NCBI GenBank assembly: GCA_003154775.1
Contig: PMES01000111.1
Location: 1-44,378, forward strand
DNA: 44,378 nucleotides
Direction: 5' to 3'
From: Acidobacteriota bacterium
GTDB taxonomy: Bacteria; Acidobacteriota; Terriglobia; Acidiferrales; UBA7541
How positions within the stretch are numbered: the stretch's first letter is position 1; every line of letters begins with the position of its first letter. Made by a program: the position numbers and the translations under genes. Positions 1 through 8,017 of this stretch are shown here, one piece after another. A model generated the notes under the pieces. It saw only the letters and a program-made list of their open reading frames with translations. It was not told the DNA's origin and ran no database searches.

Positions 1-751
1 TTAGTGACGAAGATGGGCTAGGACTTTGCAGTCCGGCACCAGCTCGCAATCGCCAGCAAGAAAAACAGTGCCGCACCGTGGAAGAAGCTCAAGTAGGAAA
101 TGACATTGCGCCAGGAGGACCCATACGGTGCAGAATAATGTTAAGAGCAGTGAACATCCGAAAGATCAACGCGAGGACAGTGCAGGTTAAGCCTAGCCAA
201 TAACCTATTGCGGAGAGTTATTTTTCCATTCATATCTTCTTGGTTCAAGTTTCTTGTGGTTCGGCCCGTGTTCGCCTGTACGCCACTCTCGGCCAACCAG
301 GGAGTCAAGCGGCGTGGGCCTTCGCCTGACCTAAGAGATCGACCGACGCGAGGCTTTAATCCAGGAGAACTGAGAGAGTCCTTAGAACGGATTTCCGGCC
401 CATACTCAGATCGCGGCTAAAGTTAGAGACGAGACCTAACCAGCTCGAGCAAATGATGGAAAAGGCTTTACCGGGATCTAGACACACACGTCGGAGTATG
501 CTGACGCCTTTCCCTCGTAGCGTGCGCGCAGCTGAGAAAATCTTTTCTGTAGAACGTTACAGATGGAGAAGAGCTGAGCTGGACTGTGTCTTCCACCCCG
601 AGGCTTTTAGACAGACGCAATTCCATATTTGTCTTCCGGTTTATCGATTCTTCCCGCAGCAGGAAGAACAGTCGCCGTTGCGATTCAATCCCCAGTCAAA
701 CCTTGCCTGATCTTCTAACTGAGAACTTCCCGGCCGAGAGCCCAACGGCCT
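1..751. other. Region without a supported gene
   Basis: I see no convincing gene here. The short open frames at 208-420 and 453-710 have no recognisable motifs and are arginine/serine-rich like random GC-rich DNA. On the minus strand, about 207-18, two different frames give hydrophobic, membrane-helix-like stretches separated by stops. That could be the decayed end of a membrane protein, but it is too short and broken to name. Confidence 0.4.
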
Positions 752-1285
752 TCAATCGTGTGACTCCGGCTCTGTCCTCTCGCTCAGCTTAAGAAGAAAC
801 AGCAACAATGGCGAGAGCGATAAATTGTCCACGACGCCGTTGCCGTGAACCAACTCACGCAGCTCCGTTCGATTGAACCACCGAATCTCAATGACTTCCG
901 CAGGATCGAATCCCCGCTCGGTCTCGGCCGCGTCACTCGTCCAGAAAATCTCAAAGCGCTGGTCGCTGCAACCATACGAGGCATAGCAATTCATCCACGG
1001 AACCAGCGACCTCGCCCGGTAGCCGCTCTCTTCCTCCAATTCTCTCGCTGCTGCTTCCGCCGGTGTCTCTTCCAGGCCTACCGCGCCAGAGGGAATCGCC
1101 CACACGTATTCATCCACAATGGGCCGGTACTGTCGTATCAGCAGCACGTCTGTACCTCGCGTGACGAGCACGCCTACGGCGGGGCGCGGAAACTCAATGA
1201 TGTAGTACTGCTTGCTTGAGCCGTCATAGGAATTCAATTGCTTTCTCACCACGGAAAAATATGGGTTCTGGGACGGTATCTCCAT
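752..1285 (-). CDS. Nudix hydrolase, ADP-ribose pyrophosphatase-like
   Basis: A 177-residue Nudix protein. The Nudix box is complete: G, five residues, E, seven residues, REL, EEESGY, at about residues 67-89, giving the metal-binding REUXEE core. Length and the N-terminal strand with the LLIRQYRP motif fit the ADP-ribose/nucleoside-diphosphate-sugar pyrophosphatase (NudF) branch, which hydrolyses NDP-X to NMP and X-phosphate. It is the last gene of the minus-strand run that starts with the EPS export genes, 330 bases after the acyltransferase, so it may be transcribed separately. A housecleaning role for nucleotide sugars is inference. The start at 1285 has only a weak ribosome-binding site. 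Confidence 0.85.
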   Translation of the reverse strand: MEIPSQNPYFSVVRKQLNSYDGSSKQYYIIEFPRPAVGVLVTRGTDVLLIRQYRPIVDEYVWAIPSGAVGLEETPAEAAARELEEESGYRARSLVPWMNCYASYGCSDQRFEIFWTSDAAETERGFDPAEVIEIRWFNRTELRELVHGNGVVDNLSLSPLLLFLLKLSERTEPESHD

Positions 1286-1615
1286 GTCAATTGTGTGCGG
1301 ACTCTAACGCTCCGGTCGGCACAATCCTCCTGAATCAGTTTGTACTCTCCGTATTCAGAATGTCATCGCTGTGGCAGGCTCAGCAAGCGTGACTAGCGTT
1401 TCTTCGCGTGCTGAGATCTGGGGAAGATCGCCCCTTACTCGCCGACTGGCCCGGACTGCAAATGCCAGGGCGACTCTGGGTGCCCAGCTCTGGTAGTGGG
1501 AGGGTGGGTTGCGGAGATCAGCGGGAAATCGAAAGGACGGTCCACAAAATACTCCGAATTCTTAACCACGGGGACTAACGGACGGCTGTGAAAGATCTGT
1601 TCCTGGTTTGGCCCG
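1286..1615. other. Intergenic region between acyltransferase and Nudix genes
   Basis: About 330 bases with no supported gene. It may hold the Nudix promoter. I found no strong -35/-10 pair and no clear terminator. Confidence 0.35.
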
Positions 1616-2143
1616 TCAAGAGCTTTCTCCTTCTCTCTCCTTTGCTCTGATTGGCTTCAAGCCGCGCGTGAAATCCTCTTGTTCCGTATCGAAAGTGAGA
1701 GGTACAGTTATTTTGCCGAATGCTTTGATTCGGGGCATCCCGCAAAGGGTATAGGGCGGGATGCTGTTTTGCACCGTTGAGCCAGCCGAAATCACAGCGC
1801 CTTCGCCAATAGTCAACGTTTTCTCCTGCGCGCACACGATCAAGCAACCCGCGGTAATGATTGCTTGCTTTTCGATAACGATCTTGCCGGGACTCCTAGT
1901 ATGAGCAACACTAGTATGCGCTACAACCGTAGAACGGAGCCCGATCACAGCGCCATCATGAATCTCCACGCATTCGGGATATTCATTTTCAAGGTAAACG
2001 TCATCGCCGATAAATACTCTGCCGCAGATTTTAACGCCGCGCAACCGATGAAGAAACGGCCTTAGATTAGTCGACCCGGGCAGGAACCTGGCCATCAGAT
2101 GCAGGATGCGGTTGAAGATTCTTCTGGGCAAAGTTTTACTCAT
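1616..2143 (-). CDS. Hexapeptide-repeat acyltransferase
   Basis: A 175-residue protein with irregular hexapeptide repeats ([LIV]GxxxxI-type turns, such as the VFIGDDV, AVIGLRSTVV and LTIGEGAVISAG segments) over about residues 35-150, the signature of a left-handed beta-helix acyltransferase. A short basic N-terminal stretch of about 35 residues precedes the helix. A histidine in the VVAHT segment is a possible catalytic base. The family (WcaF/CysE/LpxA-like) moves acetyl or longer acyl groups from CoA or ACP to hydroxyls or amines, often of sugars. It follows the FabZ-like, ACP and LuxCE genes in the same run, so it could use the acyl product of that module; this is inference. Confidence 0.78.
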   Translation of the reverse strand: MSKTLPRRIFNRILHLMARFLPGSTNLRPFLHRLRGVKICGRVFIGDDVYLENEYPECVEIHDGAVIGLRSTVVAHTSVAHTRSPGKIVIEKQAIITAGCLIVCAQEKTLTIGEGAVISAGSTVQNSIPPYTLCGMPRIKAFGKITVPLTFDTEQEDFTRGLKPIRAKEREGESS

Positions 2144-2262
2144 AGCTCGGTCGCTATCTTCTCCTGATCAACAGATACATCTTTGTTATTCATGCAGCCA
2201 GTTCAAACCGATTCCGCGACGGCGAGAGCCACGCCAACCGCGGCAGTTTGGGTCGCGCATAT

Positions 2263-2703
2263 TCACACAATCTTGCGGGCAAAGCTCAGCTTGCCCCGCG
2301 CCACCACTGTGTCCTCCACGCGGGCGACTCCTTCAACCAAGGCCGCTTCCTCCGTCATTTTGAGGATGTTCACTTCGATAATCATGGTATGACCTGGCAA
2401 GACCGGCACCAGGAACTTCATGTCGTTTACGATGGCCAAGACCATGAATTCCTTTGGGTTCATGCCTTTCCCAGTGGTACAGCTAAACAGGATGGATGCG
2501 CTTTGTCCGATGGCTTCAATGATAAAAGTTCCAGGCATGATGGCAAAATCAGGAAAGTGTCCCAGGAATTGAATCTCGTTGCCTGTGACGTTCTTCAGGG
2601 TTTTGATGCGTTTCCCAGGTTCCCACTCCAAGACCCTGTCCACCATAATGAGCGGGAATCGCTGCTTTAAATGTGCTTTTACTTCTTCAAAGGTCATGGT
2701 CAT
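2263..2703 (-). CDS. FabZ-like 3-hydroxyacyl-ACP dehydratase (hot-dog fold)
   Basis: A 146-residue single hot-dog protein close to FabZ length. The N-terminus has the FPLIMVDRVLEWEPGKRI pattern typical of FabZ. The catalytic histidine lies in LGHFP (about H49), followed by MPG and the catalytic glutamate in IIEA (about E63), with a downstream glutamine as in FabZ. The family dehydrates 3-hydroxyacyl-ACP to trans-2-enoyl-ACP. No ketosynthase is in the window, so this is probably a pathway-specific copy acting on acyl chains carried by the local ACP, not a full elongation cycle. Two methionines two codons apart (2703, 2697) could both serve as start. Confidence 0.85.
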   Translation of the reverse strand: MTMTFEEVKAHLKQRFPLIMVDRVLEWEPGKRIKTLKNVTGNEIQFLGHFPDFAIMPGTFIIEAIGQSASILFSCTTGKGMNPKEFMVLAIVNDMKFLVPVLPGHTMIIEVNILKMTEEAALVEGVARVEDTVVARGKLSFARKIV

Positions 2704-2782
2704 GAATCATCGATTGAAAATTCGGTTTGACCGCCATTCACACAGCTGGAAACTGGTCCCTATTGCAATTCCATGATCCTCC

Positions 2783-3682
2783 TCAACGCCGGTGCAGCAC
2801 CATGCCCAAAGCACGCGGAAGAAAACGGCCACCAGGAGCAGGGACGCCCGCATCACAGATCAACCGGGTAACCCGGAGGCCGACTTCCTCGGCCATCTTC
2901 ACGGGCTCACTTTCGTGATGAAACTCAAAGGTGTGATCACGCTGGGCTGATTCCAGCGCAGTGCTGAAAAAGACGAGCCCGTCGTCAGCGAGATGATGCG
3001 CTAGCACGGCAAACAAGGGGCGCGGATCTTCCAAATGTTCTGCCAGCATGGCGGCAATAATTCCTTGATATGCTCCGCGGTTCTCCGTCAGGTTCAATTT
3101 TAGGGCGTCTTTGACCTCAAAGGCTACCCGGTGACCATGCCCGGAGACGCCAAGCAGCCGATTTGCCACAGCCACCGCCGGCGGACTGATGTCGAAACCA
3201 TTTACATGGATGTCCGGCCTTGCCTCGGCCGCCAGCAGGCCCATCACTCCATGACCCGAGGCCAACTCCAGGAGTTTAGCGCCAACTGGCAGCGATTTCA
3301 GAAAATCATCCCGATATAACGCGATGTGGCTGACCATCGAGGGCCAGAAAGGATAAATCAAAATCGCAGCCCACATGTAGGGAACCATGTAGCCTTCGTC
3401 TTCATAAACTTCCGAGATGAGGTCTGGCATGCTTTCAGGCGTGTACCGGCCGCTTTTCTCATAGAGTTGTTGGCACTTCCACACGCCCAAACAATACTTG
3501 GCGTAGCCCTTCGCCGCATCTTCAAAGGCGCGGTCGCCATAGGCCGCCTCCGCCCAGCGGGCAAGCGGGTCCAACATCCAGGAACAGAGTGCTTCATTCG
3601 CCTCAAACGTGGCCCGGGCAGAGGGAGCAAACGTCTTGGCTTTTGTCTCCAGACCTCTAAGAAACGCCTTGGCATCCATCAT
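2783..3682 (-). CDS. SAM-dependent methyltransferase (class I)
   Basis: About 299 residues. A Rossmann motif I is visible as LLELASGHGVMGLL in the middle of the protein, followed by an acidic turn (NGFDIS) that would bind the SAM ribose. The first ~140 residues form an extra, mostly helical domain rich in aromatic residues. The start at 3682 is preceded by AAGGA about 11 bases upstream; a longer frame to 3724 would overlap the LuxC gene by 16 bases and is less likely. It sits directly after LuxC, so the methyl acceptor may be a product of the acyl module or the polymer it decorates. No specific O-, N- or C-methyltransferase subgroup can be named. Confidence 0.8.
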   Translation of the reverse strand: MMDAKAFLRGLETKAKTFAPSARATFEANEALCSWMLDPLARWAEAAYGDRAFEDAAKGYAKYCLGVWKCQQLYEKSGRYTPESMPDLISEVYEDEGYMVPYMWAAILIYPFWPSMVSHIALYRDDFLKSLPVGAKLLELASGHGVMGLLAAEARPDIHVNGFDISPPAVAVANRLLGVSGHGHRVAFEVKDALKLNLTENRGAYQGIIAAMLAEHLEDPRPLFAVLAHHLADDGLVFFSTALESAQRDHTFEFHHESEPVKMAEEVGLRVTRLICDAGVPAPGGRFLPRALGMVLHRR

Positions 3683-3708
3683 AATTTTAGTTGTCCTTGG
3701 TAGTGCAT

Positions 3709-4965
3709 TTAGTCTGTCGAGCAAACATGACGAACCATTCGGACCATGGGCCGGATTAGATCAACGCCGTCCCACGGAGGAACAAAGACGTGCATGCGCC
3801 CCAGTTTCACGATTCGGTCCACACCTCTTTTCCCGGCCAGCCAGGCAAGTTTTCTTTCTTTCTCCGGATCGGCCATGCCCAGACCCAGAGTCTGCACATT
3901 TCCATCGAATTTTGAAACCGGATCAAGCAAATTGTCCACTTCCAGTACCGTCAAGGTCTTACCTTGAATGGGTGGAGGAAGATCCGATCCCGAGCCGAAC
4001 AGCAACGTCCAATCCGGACCCATCGGAAAGACTGCCTGATGCGCGGCGTCGTTCAGCAGCCAGGACGCGCGTGCCTGGCAAATCTTTGAAGTCAAGGCGG
4101 CAGGAATGGTTCGCCGCGGATGCGCCTGGTTTTCGGTTTCAAAGGCACGCTGCAGATTCGACAGAAATTGAGCGGTTGACCGGCCCGCCCCTTTTTCGAG
4201 GTACAAAACCTGGGGTGAGGAACAGGCCTGTTGGTCAAATTGCCAGACATCCCGCGCCATGCGCACGCACCAGGACTTCTGTTCGTCGGGGTTGCCCCAA
4301 GCCCCTGCGTCCATCGCTGCGACAGATATCCGGGGTCCGAAAACCGCCACTCTCGCCCAATGGGGAAACGGTAAGGCCCGAATCTGCAAAACGGCCTCTT
4401 CTCCGCCCCAAATCATGGCTCCGTCCACGACTTGCGCCATTGCTTCCTGCAAATCCCGCCGGCCATGCTCGAACGCAGCCATAAATATGCGTCGGGTCAA
4501 CCGTTCGCCCGGGTCGCTTTGTACCAACTTTTCCATTAAAACCCGCGTCAAGTCGACAAGACCGCTTGGAATGCGTACCAAGGCGGCATTGCCCCCTAGA
4601 AGAGCGCAGGTCATGGACAGAATCGGCTGGATTTCTACATTGCCAGCGGGCCAGTGGCCCACCACGCCCAAGGGGAAAGCCTTGCACTTAGCACGACCAT
4701 ATTCCGTCCAACCGCCATGTAGACCATTGGACCCGAGTTCGCGGGCAATGATGGGTTCTAAAGTTCCCCGCCTTAGCCACATCCGAAGGAAAACGATCCC
4801 GGGCAGATCGTCAAATTCGCGGACGTCTAAGCTCTTCGCCCAAGAATCAAAAACGGTCATAACCTCATTCGGTGAAATTTCCGCGTCCAATACCGCTTGA
4901 CGCAGTTTGGTTGCGGCCGTGGAGATCTCCGCGGGTGAATGAACCGTATGAGTAAGCTCAGTCAT
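3709..4965 (-). CDS. luxC: LuxC-family acyl-CoA/acyl-protein reductase
   Basis: A 418-residue member of the LuxC family, NADPH-dependent enzymes that reduce an activated fatty-acyl group to the aldehyde and are distantly related to aldehyde dehydrogenases. Visible marks: WPAGNV at about residue 105, QQACSSPQ with the presumed catalytic cysteine at about 248, and a conserved C-terminal block with LGRMHVFVPPWDG ending in VRMVRHVC. In luminous bacteria LuxC works with LuxE and LuxD; here LuxE is 15 bases upstream, but luxA, luxB and luxD are absent. The aldehyde must therefore serve another purpose, for example alcohol or lipid formation or attachment to a polymer. No strong Shine-Dalgarno at 4965. 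Confidence 0.9.
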   Translation of the reverse strand: MTELTHTVHSPAEISTAATKLRQAVLDAEISPNEVMTVFDSWAKSLDVREFDDLPGIVFLRMWLRRGTLEPIIARELGSNGLHGGWTEYGRAKCKAFPLGVVGHWPAGNVEIQPILSMTCALLGGNAALVRIPSGLVDLTRVLMEKLVQSDPGERLTRRIFMAAFEHGRRDLQEAMAQVVDGAMIWGGEEAVLQIRALPFPHWARVAVFGPRISVAAMDAGAWGNPDEQKSWCVRMARDVWQFDQQACSSPQVLYLEKGAGRSTAQFLSNLQRAFETENQAHPRRTIPAALTSKICQARASWLLNDAAHQAVFPMGPDWTLLFGSGSDLPPPIQGKTLTVLEVDNLLDPVSKFDGNVQTLGLGMADPEKERKLAWLAGKRGVDRIVKLGRMHVFVPPWDGVDLIRPMVRMVRHVCSTD

Positions 4966-4980
4966 CGAAAGACTCGTAAT

Positions 4981-6105
4981 TCAATCCATTGGCGATCGTT
5001 TACTTTCGAGATTCCCGCAGCCTCGGAGTTCCGCCTTGGGTATCCGTCCCGCAAATCGGAAACTGATGCCCCGTCTCCCACAGGGGCAACCATCATAAGC
5101 GATCACTTGGGCCATGTCTTCAGTGAGTAGCAGGTGGCCTGGGAAGCTCGTTGGTAAAACACTGCAGACCTGAACAATGCCATGTTCTCCTGCCGCGACG
5201 GGTTCGAGGGTGAGCGGGTTTCGCACAATCACATCGCCGAACACGGGTCCATGTTTGTTGCCCGCCGAGCAATCCGGATAGATGACTCCCACACTCTCTA
5301 CCATGCCATAGAAATCGATGATGCGCTCAGGGGAACATCCAAACACGTGAGCCAACTGTTCGTTGAACACCGTTTTATCAACGGCCTGGTCCTGCAAACG
5401 CTTCCAGCCGCCGCTGTGCAGGATCCGGGCTTCCCGCAAGTTGAGACAGATACCTTCTGCCAGGAGAGGCTCCACCAAGTGTTTCCAGAGAATAAACGTA
5501 AAGCCATACACCAATAACTCCGTATCCTGGCGGTCGCGGGCGAATTCTCTCAGTCGGTCCCGATCCAGCATCAGGCCACCTTGCTCACTTAGGCTAAGGC
5601 AGTGGGTGGTCTCATTGGCAAAAGGCTGCAACCCTTGAATCGCCGCGCCCCTCGCCCCCAGCTCGTTTCCGCCTCCTAGGAAACCCGGTGTGTCCACAAC
5701 CAAGTAAGGTCTGCGGGCCGGACCGATAAAATCCCGGACAATGGCTACGATTCCTTTGGTCATGCGTCGCGCGGTCGGCGCATCGAGCACCACGCGGCTG
5801 GGCACCTGAGACGTTGTAGCGCTCGAGGTTAAGGTTCTTTTGATCTCACCGGGACTAACGAAAGACAAGGGGGGATTGGCTTTCAAAATTCCCACCGGCA
5901 GAAAGGGAAGATCGGCAACCTGAGCAGCAGATCGATAGTCCTTTGGCCAATGCCGGACATAGTTCTTATAGCCGGCGTGCCGCTGGCATGCGTAATCGAG
6001 CTCCTCCTTAAGTATTTCCAACAGACCCGCCTGTCTTTCCTCAGGAGGCTGACCATAAGGAGGCATTGAGAGAAGGCGGTCTATTCTGTCTTCAAATGGA
6101 TGCAT
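4981..6105 (-). CDS. luxE: LuxE-family acyl-protein synthetase
   Basis: A 374-residue LuxE-type enzyme. In luminescence LuxE activates a fatty acid with ATP, takes the acyl group on a cysteine near its C-terminus and passes it to LuxC. Visible: an adenylate-forming-like TSSATTSQVPSR loop at about residues 91-102, a DFYGMVES segment like the YGxTE motif of AMP-forming enzymes, and a C-terminal GCPCGRRG plus LRGCGN. The cysteine at about 363 is placed like the acyl-accepting cysteine (364) described for Vibrio LuxE. AAAGAG lies 6 bases before the start. It is packed between the ligase (13 bases) and luxC (15 bases), indicating cotranscription. Confidence 0.9.
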   Translation of the reverse strand: MHPFEDRIDRLLSMPPYGQPPEERQAGLLEILKEELDYACQRHAGYKNYVRHWPKDYRSAAQVADLPFLPVGILKANPPLSFVSPGEIKRTLTSSATTSQVPSRVVLDAPTARRMTKGIVAIVRDFIGPARRPYLVVDTPGFLGGGNELGARGAAIQGLQPFANETTHCLSLSEQGGLMLDRDRLREFARDRQDTELLVYGFTFILWKHLVEPLLAEGICLNLREARILHSGGWKRLQDQAVDKTVFNEQLAHVFGCSPERIIDFYGMVESVGVIYPDCSAGNKHGPVFGDVIVRNPLTLEPVAAGEHGIVQVCSVLPTSFPGHLLLTEDMAQVIAYDGCPCGRRGISFRFAGRIPKAELRGCGNLESKRSPMD

Positions 6106-6118
6106 AGAAACTCTTTGC

Positions 6119-7579
6119 CTAAATGGGAAGCGATGAAAGCGCTATTTTCCCTGTGGACGTCTTTGGCAATTCCGAAACCAAACGAATCGAGTCGATCGTC
6201 CAATGGGCTGGAAGGTGACGGCGAACTTCTTCCACCCCAATTCTCGCTTCTTGATCGGGCACGATAAACAAAACCAGCGCTTCTCCCACTTCCGGATGAT
6301 CGATGGCACTGGCGGCGCACTCATAAACCCCTGGAATCGCTGTGACTCTTGCTTCAACTTCCGGAAAACTTACCCGCATTCCTCGCATTTTCAGAAATGC
6401 CCCTTTGCGTCCTTCGATCCATAGATAACGTTCCTCATCTTGCCGAGCCAGGTCCCTGGTGCGCAGCCAACCGTCAGAGAAGACGCGACGCGTTTCTTCC
6501 GGATCGTTCAAATAACCGGAGCAGATCGACGGTCCCTTCACCAGCAGCTCACCGATTTGCCTCGCGGGCAAATCATTTCCTTCTTCATCGACGATCCGAA
6601 CCGTCAGGTTGTCCAAAGGTCGGCCCACGCTTCCTGACTTCTCCTCCCAGCGTTCCGGTTCCATACACGATATCCGAGCGGTTGCTTCGGTTTGCCCATA
6701 CATCACATAGAACTTAATCAGCGGGAAAACCTCCCGCATCTCACGGATTCTCTGGGACGCCAAGGCCCCTCCAGCCTGGAGAAAACGCCTCAAGCAAGGC
6801 ATGGCGATCCCGCGAATGTTCGATCGTCGAAGTAGCGCATTATAAACTGTCGGCACGCCGGCGAATGTGGTGCAACCATATTCAGTTATGGCTTGGAGCA
6901 CTTTATCAGGAAACATAAAGCGGCGGTCAAACACTACGCCACCGCCCTGGTAGAGATGCGACTGCATCAGGCTCGCCCCGAAACAGTAGCTCACTGGGAG
7001 AATCAGCATGGCTCTTTCGTCGCTGGCCAATCGTTGGCTGCGGATGATGGCTTCCGTATTGGCAATCAGGTTCCCATGGCTGACCATAACGAAACGAGGA
7101 ACACCGGTGGAACCGGAGGTGGCCATCAACGCCGCAAGATCCGATGCTACGCAAGCAGCAGGCGGCATCATTTTGGGGAGATCCTTGGCCAAGTCACCCT
7201 GCAGGCAAAGGATGGATCCCTTGTGAGGCTCTCCCCCCCGAAGACCTGTTTCAGTCCACACGGCTTTGGCGCCCGTTGCTTCCACCAGCATTGTTGCTGA
7301 GGCTCTCACGGCGCGATCTTCCACCGGCACCGCTACGAGGCCCGCATACAGGGCTCCCAAATAAACCAAGGTGCTGGAGGGAGAAAGAGAACAACCGATT
7401 AGCACGCGATCGCCCTCCCTCAAACCAGCGGATATTAAGGAGGCGCCATAAACTGCAATCAGCCGCGGCAAATCCTCCGGGCAAATCGTGCTGCTGGTGG
7501 CCGCATCGATTAAGTAGGAAAAGGGTCCTAGGCGCTCTACCAATCGCGCGGCGAAATTCCATTCGGCAGTGGCTGTCAC
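6119..7579 (-). CDS. AMP-forming acyl-CoA/acyl-ACP ligase
   Basis: About 486 residues of the ANL superfamily, which activates a carboxylic acid as acyl-AMP and transfers it to CoA or to an ACP thiol. The P-loop-like TSGSTGVPR is at about 154-162, YGQTEAT in the middle, the TRD/GRKGAFLKMRG hinge near 370-400, and the catalytic lysine in TSTGK at about 478. I chose GTG at 7579, one base after the ACP stop; a longer frame to 7633 would run 53 bases into the ACP gene. The adjacent free-standing ACP suggests the acyl group is loaded onto that ACP, as in fatty-acyl-AMP-ligase systems; the acid itself cannot be told from sequence. Similar ligase/ACP pairs occur in exosortase-associated loci. Confidence 0.88.
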   Translation of the reverse strand: MTATAEWNFAARLVERLGPFSYLIDAATSSTICPEDLPRLIAVYGASLISAGLREGDRVLIGCSLSPSSTLVYLGALYAGLVAVPVEDRAVRASATMLVEATGAKAVWTETGLRGGEPHKGSILCLQGDLAKDLPKMMPPAACVASDLAALMATSGSTGVPRFVMVSHGNLIANTEAIIRSQRLASDERAMLILPVSYCFGASLMQSHLYQGGGVVFDRRFMFPDKVLQAITEYGCTTFAGVPTVYNALLRRSNIRGIAMPCLRRFLQAGGALASQRIREMREVFPLIKFYVMYGQTEATARISCMEPERWEEKSGSVGRPLDNLTVRIVDEEGNDLPARQIGELLVKGPSICSGYLNDPEETRRVFSDGWLRTRDLARQDEERYLWIEGRKGAFLKMRGMRVSFPEVEARVTAIPGVYECAASAIDHPEVGEALVLFIVPDQEARIGVEEVRRHLPAHWTIDSIRLVSELPKTSTGKIALSSLPI

Positions 7580-7580
7580 T

Positions 7581-7835
7581 TTATACTTTCTTGGGAAGTT
7601 TCTTCGAAATGATGCGCACGATCTCGCGAACATTCTCCATTTCCATCAACTCATCCACATCCAGGGTGATCCCGAAAACCTGCTCCAGATTACTGGCGAG
7701 AGACAAATGGCCCACAGAATCCCAGCCAGGGATGTCACTTGCATTGGTCTCCAATGACACCAATTGCGGGTCGATGTCAAAGGCGGCTTTGAAGGCCTCC
7801 CGGACTTTGCTTAAGATGTAATCTGTATCGTTCAT
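7581..7835 (-). CDS. Acyl carrier protein
   Basis: An 84-residue free-standing carrier protein. The serine in GWDSVGHL (about S40) is the expected 4'-phosphopantetheine attachment site, and the helical, acidic pattern with a hydrophobic C-terminal helix fits the family. AAAGGGG lies 5 bases before the ATG. The next gene, an AMP-forming ligase, starts one base after the stop, so the pair is likely translationally coupled and functionally matched. It would be the carrier for the acyl chain handled by the FabZ-like, FabL-like and LuxC/LuxE neighbours. It is separate from housekeeping AcpP: the lysine-rich tail (ISKKLPKKV) and the context differ. Confidence 0.92.
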   Translation of the reverse strand: MNDTDYILSKVREAFKAAFDIDPQLVSLETNASDIPGWDSVGHLSLASNLEQVFGITLDVDELMEMENVREIVRIISKKLPKKV

Positions 7836-8017
7836 TTGCCCCTTTCGTGCATCTGTTTGAAGTTACGCTTCTGAGTGCTTGCTCTTAGGTGATAACGCAG
7901 TGGCAGTCGGTTCTTAAAATGCGTTGCTGCTAGCGAGTTCATAGAACAACCTGCTCAAAACAGCTTCGCCCTTGGCACAACGTGTCACAGAAAAGCAAAG
8001 TTTTTGGGTTCATAAAC
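7836..8017. promoter_or_regulatory. 182-base gap between SDR and ACP genes, possible internal promoter
   Basis: This is the largest gap between the export genes and the acyl genes on the same strand. It could hold an internal promoter for the ACP-ligase-LuxE-LuxC unit. I see no well-matched -35/-10 pair and no clear terminator hairpin, so readthrough from upstream is equally possible. Confidence 0.25.

Noticed and set aside
1-207. Minus-strand hydrophobic translations resembling a membrane protein
   Set aside because: They need two frames and pass stop codons within 200 bases at the window edge, so a gene cannot be supported.
3709-6105. Bioluminescence operon
   Set aside because: Only LuxC and LuxE are present; no LuxA, LuxB, LuxD or LuxG homologue is seen.
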